Under the pieces are notes generated by a model, which was given only the letters and a program-made list of their open reading frames with translations, was not told the origin of the DNA and searched no databases. The translations under genes were made by a program, and so were the position numbers. This document shows positions 1-10,400 of a DNA stretch of 64,000 bases, one piece after another; position 1 is the stretch's first letter; every line of letters starts with the position of its first letter. Origin of the DNA: Hybos culiciformis (lineage: Eukaryota > Arthropoda > Insecta > Diptera > Hybotidae). The stretch lies in the NCBI GenBank assembly GCA_964007475.1, contig OZ023274.1, positions 2,108,001-2,172,000 on the forward strand. The letters are read 5' to 3'.

Positions 1-245
1 AAACAAATTTTGGCTAAACTACAGTTTCCTTGAACCCCTCAGAATTGGCTGAAACTTGGAGGGGGGGTAGAGGCGGTGCCCAAACTCCCAAAACTGAAAT
101 CAGTTCTTGGGGCAAAGGCCCCGTTTCGGAGATAGGGCCCCCAAAAGTTTTCATAAAAAATTTTTTTTTTTGCTCGATTTGCCCCATTTTTTTGTAGAGA
201 GTATAGGGGGTGTCCCAAAACAAGAGGGGGGGGGCGGCGGATTTA
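1..245. repeat. Dispersed repeat, GC-richer family, copy 1
   Basis: This stretch aligns closely with 48940-49215, including the phrases GAGGCGGTGCCCAAACTCCC and GCTCGATTTGCCCCATTTTT. A short remnant of its first ~35 bases also sits at 31798-31834. The overlapping open frames on both strands are not conserved as protein and are not genes. The copy begins at or before the window edge, so the left end is unknown. No terminal repeats or target duplication can be seen. Confidence 0.7.
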
Positions 246-296
246 CATTTTGTTGTCTGTTATATTATAATAGAGTTACTTTATTAATTCTTTGAA

Positions 297-475
297 TTCC
301 AAAATATTGTGTTCACATTTACATCGAATGGGGGAGGTTTTACGATTTCATATACGATCATAATTTCTAGTACCCTATAATAACCATCTTGGATCCCTAA
401 GCTATACTTTATAATTAAGCGATTTAGGTGTGATTGAGGCCAGAGAAATAGAGAATTTTAATTTTTATTTATTAG
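297..475 (+). repeat. Decayed 3' fragment of the CTAGTCGAAAT repeat family
   Basis: It contains the same series of phrases as the 3' ends of the copies at 40095-41130 and 53093-56207: TTTCTAGTACCCTATAA, ACCATCT, GATTTAGGTGTGATTGAGG and a final TTTTTATTTATTAGA. It is more diverged than those copies. The conserved 3' half with variable 5' truncation resembles the 3' tails of RTE-like LINEs or LINE-dependent SINEs in insects. That class assignment is inference. Confidence 0.6.
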
Positions 476-508
476 ATTGTTTATGTAGGTAGTACCAGTA
501 CCTATGTA

Positions 509-912
509 CTTAGAGAGGGTGTTGGACATTTGTCCGCGATTTGTTTTTGTATCGCGGACATAAAAATGACATTTGTCCGCGATTCGAAATGTCTTTTGTG
601 ACAAATGACATTTTGCAAAATGACATTTGTCCGCTAAAAAAACTGAAAAATCAATCGCGGACAAATGACATTTTTCAAAATGACATTTGTCCGCTAAAAA
701 TTAAAAATTTCAATCGCGGACAAATGACATTTTGCAAAATGACATTTGTCCGCTAAAGTTAGAAAATTCAATCGCGGACATAATGTCATTTGTCCGCTAA
801 TTTTGAGACATTTGCCCGCTGCGGACAAATGACATTTTGCAAAATGACATTTGTCCGCGAAGTTTTCCATACAAATTTCATCGCGGACAAATGACCCGCG
901 GACAAATGTCAC
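509..912. repeat. Hairpin array of GCGGACAAATG palindromes, copy 1
   Basis: Roughly six units of about 60 bp are seen. Each is built from GCGGACAAATGACATTTTG followed by its own reverse complement CAAAATGACATTTGTCCGC, joined by AT-rich linkers such as TAAAAA...TCAATC. The array is the reverse complement of the one at 60186-60690, down to a shared irregular end that includes TTTGTTTTTGTATCGCGGAC. Every unit can fold into a hairpin. Open frames across it merely read the repeats. It lies just upstream of Dicer-2, and no coding role is apparent. Confidence 0.85.
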
Positions 913-1402
913 GGCGCCCTTAGAGATACCTATTTTTCTTTCAACAAACAAAATGATCACCGTATATCATATATAGGTATAATAGAAATATAATTACTTA
1001 ATGCAAGAAACAATAAAATCAAGAAATTTTTATTTAGTAGTGCAGTTTTTGCTGTACTTTTAAGAATACAAAAAAAAAAAAATTTAAATCATAAAATAAA
1101 AACTTAATATTTAATATTTTAATTTTAATTTATTTTTTTTTTCTCAATTTTGAACAAATTTTATTTATATAAAGTAATATTAAAAAATAATAAATTTTAA
1201 AACTTTTTTTTTTATTTTGTTTTGTTCTTTATTAAAATAAATAATATTTTTATCTACCAAAAAAAAATTATCACGTTAACCGGGCAGCCAGAGTGACGTG
1301 TCCTCATAATCATAAACAAAAAAAGAAAAATTAAAAAATCTGTGATTATTTTTTTACTGCCCAAATTGTGTGTAAAAAAAACATTGTTGAGAATTCTCGA
1401 AA
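913..1402 (+). other. AT-rich region upstream of Dicer-2
   Basis: This is plain AT-rich sequence with many A and T runs between the hairpin array and the Dicer-2 start codon. The only GC-richer patch is around 1280-1305 (GGGCAGCCAGAGTGACGTG). The promoter and 5' UTR of Dicer-2 must lie here or further left, but no TATA box or initiator can be assigned with confidence. Confidence 0.4.
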
Positions 1403-4400
1403 ATGGCAGGACAAGAATTGTTGGAAGTAAGTTTTTAACCGAGTTTTAATTTAGAAGATATTTCAAGAAACTATAACTAGATATATTACCTACCTAGGTA
1501 TATTTTATTAATAGATGCATATTAGAATTAGGTAACTTTTTTTTTGATTTGAAAGAGCAATTTCCTTTATATCCTACCTATAGAGATATCTATAGTATAA
1601 TATCTCCCTATTTACCCAAATTCAAGTTTTGATCGAACGATTTTTATTACCTAGGTTGCACTTAGGCCTGTTGGCCCTTTGTACCACCCTATTCGGCAAA
1701 TTTAACTGTCCTCACCGAGCCATTCAATTCCCTTGACAAACCTGATTATTTCTTCCAATTTATGTCCCTGAAGTTCTCTGAGTTCGTCCCAGAAGTAGGC
1801 CCCGAGCAATCTTCCTCTTGTTCTAATTGACATTTACACAGTACGTGTGGTGGCACCGTTTCCGGTTCTTCTCCACATCCCCTGCAAAGTCTATTTATTG
1901 TTCTTCCATTTCGGAATTCATGATTCCTGAAGTTATGTCTTGTGCATACACCTGTGAACATTCTAAGATCAGATATATTCAGCTCTAGAGAAAGCTCCGA
2001 TTTTCTTTTGTCCAGGTTTCCCCACATCTGTTTGGTGTTTCTGTTCAATTCTGTTCGCTGCCAGATCTATCTATTAGATTCTTGAGTCTTTTGGCATCAT
2101 GGAAAGCGTTTAGTCTTTCCGTTCGGGCATTCTCATCCTTTCTAGCTTCCTAAATAAAGACTCAAGAAGACCTACCCGGTCTGGTCTGACTGACAGACGG
2201 TGGTGGTCACACCTTAAACTTAATTTTAAAAAAAAAATTTGTTTTTATCATTTTTTAAAGGAAGCATATCTAATTATTTGTCTATTTTTTAGAGAATTGA
2301 TGAAAATGATTACAAGCCACGGGATTATCAGGAGCAGTTATTGAATCGGGCATTGCAAGAAAATGTAATAATTTACTTGCCTACTGGAGGTAAAATTACT
2401 TGTTTGTGTACACACAATACTAAACTAAATATAAATATAAAGTTAATAATAATAAAAAAATTAATGAATTTCCAAATTTTTTTTTTTTTTAGCTGGAAAA
2501 ACTTACATTGCACTGATGGCAATGAAAGCAATGTCGCAAACGTTACAAGGGTAAGTTTAATCATATTGCGGTATTATTTTTTGAAGCATTATTTTCTATC
2601 AAATAGATATACAAAGAATTTTGGTGAAAAACATTTAATATTTATGTACCAACCACAAACTGAACACTGAAATTTATAAATATTATATTTTTTTTTTTTT
2701 ATATCAGGACTTTAGCAGAAGGAGGAAAGCGATCTGCATTCTTATGTAACACTGTTGCATTAGCCAAACAACAATTTGAAGTTATTAGAAAGTTCCACAG
2801 TTTGAAAGTTAGAATATATACAGGTAAAAAAAATAAAATATGATAATTTATATAATTACGAAGATTTAAAAAAGGTTCTTATTCGTATACTTGCAAATTT
2901 TAAAATTTCAATATGGAAAAAAAAGTGTTTCAATTTGGTTTTCGGTTAATTTCTTAGCAGAAATTTTGCAAGAAATAATTTTCTTCCAAATAATTACAAA
3001 AATTTTAATTTTTGTTCATTTTTTTTAAAAATCTGAAAATTTCAGCAGAGAAATTAGTTTTTCTTTTTTAAGTTGTTACACTGTTGATTTGTAAAAAAAA
3101 AAAAAATAGAGAAAATATCATAATTATATATATAAATTCTTTTAATAACAACTTACAATAGGTGATATGAATGTTGACAACTGGAAAAGGGAAAAGTGGG
3201 AAATAGAATTCGACCAATATCAGGTATTTTATTTTTATTTAGACATAGATTTATTAATCTCCTTCTAATACATTGTTTTTTTTTATATTTAAGGTTTTTG
3301 TTGCAACAACTCAAATAATATTGGATTGTGTTCGGCATAATTTTATAAAAATCGAAGATTTTAATCTTCTTATATTTGATGAATGCCATCATGCATCGAA
3401 AGAACATCCGATGTAAATTTCAATGTTCTTCAATTTCTATACCTTTCATTGCAATTTCTTTTTTTTTTTTTTTAGGCATCAACTAATGCGACTTTTCCAA
3501 GTAGCAAATCAAAATAAATTACCTCGAGTCATTGGTTTAACCGGTCTTTTGATTAAAAACTCTACAGCACAAACGTTTTTACAAGATCTTAATTCTTTAG
3601 AAGCAGTTTTTAGATCAAAAATAATAACGGTGGAAAATTTCAATGAATTTAAAAATGTTCTAGTGTGAGAATTTTGAAATATTAAAAAAAAAAAATGGGG
3701 TTGGTAATGTAATTCCACAATTTAAAATTACGGGAAATATAATCCCACAGAACGAAATTCCGCAATTTTTTTAGACGCAAATTAAAATTTCGCAAGCCAA
3801 AATTATTGTCTTAATCTATGTAGCTATTTCATACGTATATTTTTAGGTACTCAACTAAACCGAAAGAATTTTTAAAATATTACGATGATAACTCTTCAAA
3901 TGAATTAGTAATTCAAATTGAAACTATTATTAATGAATGTGTTGATAAAGTTTTAAGATGGAAGATAGACGAATCTCATGTTACATACACCAAAAATTTA
4001 GGGAATGTAAAAGCTCCAAATCCAATTAAAAGAACTGTAAATCTGTTGAAGGATTTTTTGTATCAGATGAATGATATGGGCATTTATGGTGCATCTATTG
4101 CGATTTTAGGAGTAATAGTTGAATTCGAGGTACATATTCTAGACTTTTCAGTAGCTTCTAATACAATTTCAGATTTAGATCAATGAATATAATTTCAAAA
4201 TTGTGTAAAGATAAGCAATTTTCAATTAGGTATATTTTTACAATAATATTTAATTAAATTAATAATTATTAATTATCAATTTACATACTACTATTGATTT
4301 AATTTTGACGAAATTTACAGCTAATTTCAATTTTCAAATTATAATCTGTAATTACCCAATTTCTTTTATTCTTTCAGTTAAAGAAGAGGGCAGCGGAAAC

Positions 4401-7400
4401 TGATATCTTACGGAAAATGTATCGGTTTCTGATTACTTATATGGACAGAATTCGTCACATTATCGCTAACTATTTATATGATTTAGATGATGATGAAATT
4501 GAACCCGAACACGAAATAATATTGTCTAATTCTTCAAGTAAAGTAGTAGCACTATTTGAGCAATTGCTTAAATATTTCAAAAATAAGAATAAGAATGATA
4601 TAAAATGCCTCTTATTTGTTAATCGCCGACATACTGCAAAAAATTTGTACCACGTAATTAAGCAATATGTAAAGTCGGATAGTTCGTTACCAATTGTACC
4701 AGATTTTATGATTGGTCATAATTCAGGACTACCAGAATCCATTGAATCAATACTAGAAGAAAAATGGGGTCGCAATGTAAGGCTTTAATATATTTCGATT
4801 TTATGATTTTAATAAACTTTTCTTAGCATTTGGTTTGAAAGACAAGAATAAAATAAAAATTGAAACTGCCAGTTTTACAATCCAAATACGATTAGAGACA
4901 AACCGCCTAAATCAAAACCAGAACATCTCTACATTATTTATTTATTATTGAAGTTATGGCAAATAAAAGTATTTAATTTTTGATTAAGAATTGAGGAATC
5001 AAAAATTTATAATGTTTTTGAGCATATTGTTATATGTTGTAAGTGAAAGTTTATATAATTAATGATTTTTTAATGTTTTTATTTCAGGTAATAGATCATT
5101 TTAAAAAAAATGAATGCAACTTAATTGTTGCATCTTCAGTACTTGAAGAAGGTATTGATGTTCAGTCTTGTAATTATGTTTTTGTATATGATGATTTGTT
5201 AGGCTTCCGACAATACGTACAAACTAAGGGTCGAGGTAATCATAAATATATTAAATTAAAATGTTTTTTTTTTTTACAAATATTTAATAATTAAATCACT
5301 ATTATTTTAAAGCACGAAAGGATGAATCTACGTATTTAATGTTTGTTTCTAATTCTAATAAAGAAAAACTTATAAAAAATATTATAAGTTATAAAAAAAT
5401 GGATGAAGATTTGAAGCATTATTTAATTGGTAAAACAATCGATAGAGCTTTACCAATGCCTGAAGAGATTGACCAACAATTCAAAGTTATTATTGAACCT
5501 TTCATCTCGCCAATAGGTGAGAAAATTAATTTATAAATGTGTATGTATAACATATATTCAAAAATATATAAATATTTTGATTTGATTTAATTGATGAGGA
5601 TTTCAAAAATTAAAGTAAAACTATCATTTTTATCTGGAAACTATAAAAATGTATTCCTTGGCAATCCACTATAGAAATAAAATTCGCTATCATGTACATA
5701 AATAACTATGTTGTAAAAATTCAAATACTTTCGATATTCAAAAACAAAGTAATTGTATTTGAAAAAGTAATCAATACTTTTCTTAAAAAAGAATTGTATT
5801 TAGAAAAATATTTATTTCAAAGTAGTATTTAAAAAGTAATCAATACTTTTCTCAAAAAAAAAAACTGTATTTAGAAAAATATTGATTAGAAAGTAATTGT
5901 ATTTTAAAAGTAATCAACACTTTCCTCAAAAAAAAATTGTATTTGAAAAAGTATTGATTACGAAGTAATTATATTTAAAAGGTAATCAATCCTTTTTTCA
6001 AAATTAAGAGAGAAGTATCCTTTGTGAAAAAAGAATTGATGTCTTTTTAAATCTAATTACTTTAAATCAATATTTTTCTAAATGCAATTCTTTTTTGAAA
6101 AAAATCTTGATTTCTTTTTAAATACAATTACTATGTAATCAACAATTTTCTACTTTTTACTTTTTCAAATATAATTACTAGTACTCAATACCAAAGTGTT
6201 TGATTTTTTGACTGATAAATAACAAATATTTCATTAAATAATATAAATAATATACTTAACTATAGGAACAATATTTTGCTTGAACTGGGTGGCAGCTCGT
6301 CCAATCCAAATCCATTAGTCAATAGCAATAATTAATCATATTGATTATTTATTATTGAATTACAAACCTTCCCCTTTGACTTTTTATTATGCACTCCTTA
6401 TTCACATTTTCATTGATTATTACAAGAAAACCTTTGCATATTATTACCCAAGATTATTTTCTTTTTTTTTTTTTAAGTTATTTTTATTAATTATTTTCCT
6501 CAAAAATAGGAGCTAGACTAGAAGCTGAATCAGCTATTACTTTGCTAAATCGATATTGCATGCAACTACCAAATGATTGTTTTACGGCTACGTTACCGAA
6601 ATGGTCTAAGGAAGAGCTTCCGATGGGTAAAGTAAGGGTTAAATTAGTATTACCAATGCAATCAACAATAAAAGAAGAAGTTTGGGTAAGATAAATTTAT
6701 TTTTTTGATAGTACTGCGGATTAATTCAGAACTTAATTCTCATTTAATGACTAGAGCGATGTAATGGATAATGTCAAATGGGCCAAAAGATCAGCGGCTT
6801 TTAAAGCATGCCTTAAATTATACGAGAATAAGGAATTTAACAATAATTTACTTCCGACAACAAAAAAAAAATGTCTGGAACTTATTTCACCCACATATTT
6901 TAATCATTGGTTGCAATTTTCTAATGGTATGTATTATAAAAAAAACGTTAACATTTATTTATATAATATTGTAGTATTCAGAAATGATAGGTTAATTTTT
7001 TGATATCAAAAAATAATTGTATCGTATCATTGAGCTTAATGATACCCATCAGTACTTGGAACCATGTCTCAGAGCCCATCAGACAAACTGACATAAAGTA
7101 AATAAATAATTGTAAAAGACATTTATCCTAGTTTTCCATATCTGCGGTAATGTTATCTTATTCCTTTTGAAATGTATTTCAGGATTGTGGTGTGCATTAC
7201 AACCCTTTTTTCACAAAACATCTAATATTTTTTCTCGCGTTCTTGTGAGGATGCAGGCACCACAACTGATGTTAGCCTATCTTATTTTTTTTTTTTAAAC
7301 ATAAGAAGGAACTACATATACATAAATTGTCCGATTTTCTTTTTTAAATGGAAGCGTTTTTGTGCTTTATCTACTATAATATTACATACTTATATTTATA

Positions 7401-10400
7401 TTTTAAATGCATAATTGATTGAATTTAAAATAAATTTGTTTACATTGTCTCTAAATTTCATATAACTTTTAATTTTACAGACAACTTTTTAGCTGGTACA
7501 CAAAAAAATCGAAGACTGCATCAAATTCAATATCCTTCAGAGTTAAATGGTTCATTACCGAAAATAAAAAATATTTCGTATTTATACAAAATTCTATTTT
7601 GTCCAAAATTTGTTCGAGATTCTGATAAATCAACGGAACATTTGTTTGATTTATTTTTGAATCCTGGTACATTTGGCATTCTGTTGTCTAAAAAAATTCC
7701 AAAATTAGCAAAAATGTCATTATTTATGAGCCAAGGTGAAGTTTTAGTTGAAATATCATCGGATCCAATTGAAGTGGAAATAAATTCTCAAGAGGATTTA
7801 ATATATATCAGAAATTTTCATATAATGATATTCAAGGATTTACTTGAATTTACATGGCAATCATATTACGCCCAAAGTTATAACAACGAAGAAAACTCCT
7901 ATCTAATTACACCTTTAACAGCTGAAAATCAAATTAATTATAATCTAATTAAAAATTTTCAAAATCTTCCAAATATAGCACCTGTGGATGATTTAAAACG
8001 TAGAAAAATAAAATTGAATAAAGAAAATTTTCTTAATAATATTGTTGCAACATGGTACACAGTGGACGATAAAACTCGTTATATTGTTAAAGCGATTCGA
8101 GATGATATGAATCCACTAAGTAAATTTCCAAATAGCCAATATAAAAATTATGCTGATTATTTTGAAGACAAATATAGTGTAAAGGTGCAACAAAATTCAC
8201 AATTTTTAATTGAAGTCCAGCCGATTACGTCAAGAAAAAATTTTCTACTTTATTCGGAGGGTTCTAAAAGAAAATCGAAAAAATTTGACACAATTATTTT
8301 GATACCTGAATTATGTCACAATTTTAATTTTCCTAGTCATCTGTGGTTGAAAGCTAGATTTTTACCAACAATTTTACACCGTTTTAATTATTTACTAATC
8401 GCAGAATCTATTCGCTGTGAATTCAACAAACATTTAAATTTCAGTGATAATAATTATTCACCCCAAACACTATCAATCGACAGAACCTTAGCAAAACTTT
8501 TATTAGTTGAAGAATATAATATAAATGAAATGTCGACACCTCAATTACCAAATTTAGCTAAACAACGTGGTAATACAGTAAGCGATGTAGATAATGCAAT
8601 ATTTGAAGCATCCGTTAAGAGACATAATTTCAAATGGCCGGTATATGTTGAGCCTATTGATGTGTCTAGGCATTTTGATAATGCATTTAAATTAGATATA
8701 GAATATTATGCTTTTTTTAAAGAATATTATAATAATCAATCAAGAGTAGATGATGACTTATTATTGCAAGAGCAATTTCAGCCAATTAACATTATAACTG
8801 AAAAATTAAAAAATGTTGATTTAAATATGGATTGCTCTGAAAATGTTCAAAATCAAAATTTGCAAGCCATCGAAGATATTTCAAATCGTCAAACTATTAA
8901 TTTGCTAAATATTACAAAATTATCAGTTAAAAGTCCTGAACAATCAGAAATTTTGGCAGCAATTACAGCAAAAGGATCGAATGACGTTTTTAATATGGAA
9001 AGGCTTGAATTATTGGGAGATTCTTTTTTAAAATTCAGTATTTCATTATTTTTATTGAAAGAGCATCCGACCTGGAATGAAGGGTTTTTAACATCAGTGA
9101 AAGGGCAATTTGTTAGCAATAAAAATCTTTTGTATCACTCTATTTTGTTAAATATACCAGGTGCATTAAAATCGCATGAGTTTAAAGCAGATGAATGGTA
9201 TCCACCATTGGTTTCCGTGCCAAAAAATCTTGAATTACTAGTTAAACAAAATAATATATCTGAAACTGTATTCACAGAATTAAATTTAGATGATGATGAG
9301 ATTTTCTCTGGTGAATGCAATGATGTAGCAAATTTTCAAAAACATTTTCCAAATCATGATATTCAAAGAGAAACTATTATGTCATATTTAATGAATAATA
9401 TCTGGATATCAGGTAAGCTTAGCAATTTTAGACATATAGTCAGTTATAATGAAGAAAAAATTTTATATGACGCTTAGCAATATCAATCTAATTATTATTC
9501 CATTAATGCCTTTGACAAACTGAACTCCAAAAACATGTTCTTGAGCACAAAAACATGTTATAATCGGTGAGACGAATTATCGCATAATGTCATAACATAT
9601 AAAAAAATACGAATTATCACATAAAAATCGATTTGTATAAGATTATGCAGTAATTCATTTAAAAACGAATTATCACATAAAACCAAAATGAATTTGAAAA
9701 TAAATGAATTATCTCATAAATTTTATGTGATAATTCGTTTTTAAATGAATTAGTGCATAAAATTTTCGTTAAAATTTTTTTATGCGATAATTCGTTTTAG
9801 AATTTATGTGCTATTTCGTTTTCAAATGAATTATCACATAAAAACCAAAAAACACATTTTATGTGATAATTCGTTTTTTTACGAATTAGTGCATAAATTT
9901 TAAAAATGCAGATTTATGCGCTAATTCGTATTCAAACGAATTAGTGCACAAATAATGACTCCGTCAATTATCGCATAATGACATATCACATAATTTTTAA
10001 AATGAATTATCACATATTTTTTTTATGAGATAATTCATGTACTTCCAGTAATTACCGCGTCCCATTCGCTTCGCGCGAAGCGCGCCAAAAAAAAAGCCCT
10101 AGGGGGTTCGGGGGAGGCGGCGGCCGTCCCCCGTTCCCCGAAACACTTTTTCCACATAAAATAGGCCAAATCGGGTAAAAGAGAAAATTGTCCGCACAAA
10201 ATGTATGAAAAAGATATTGTGCATGATAGAGGACCGCTACCGCGTCCCATTCGATTCGCGCGTAGCGCTCCGAAAAAAGAAAAAAAATGTTGTCTTTTCC
10301 AAATAAAATAGAGCAATATTTCAGAACAATCGGAGGTATGCGCTTTTCGTAAGCTTATCCGATAATTCGTTTTAAATGAATTAGTGCATAATCTCACACA

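Noticed and set aside
541..960. CRISPR-like regular repeats with short spacers here and at 60186-60690
   Set aside because: Units are full palindromes, the linkers are near-identical instead of unique spacers, and the genome is an insect nuclear genome.
3096..3109. Long A runs and GA/TA microsatellites such as 24927-24943, 27770-27784 and 53251-53285 as signals
   Set aside because: Simple low-complexity tracts expected in this composition.
9558..9564. TTATAAT as a definite 7-bp target duplication
   Set aside because: The second copy, whose empty site is known, shows no duplication, and a 7-mer of A/T is common in this sequence; kept only as a possibility.
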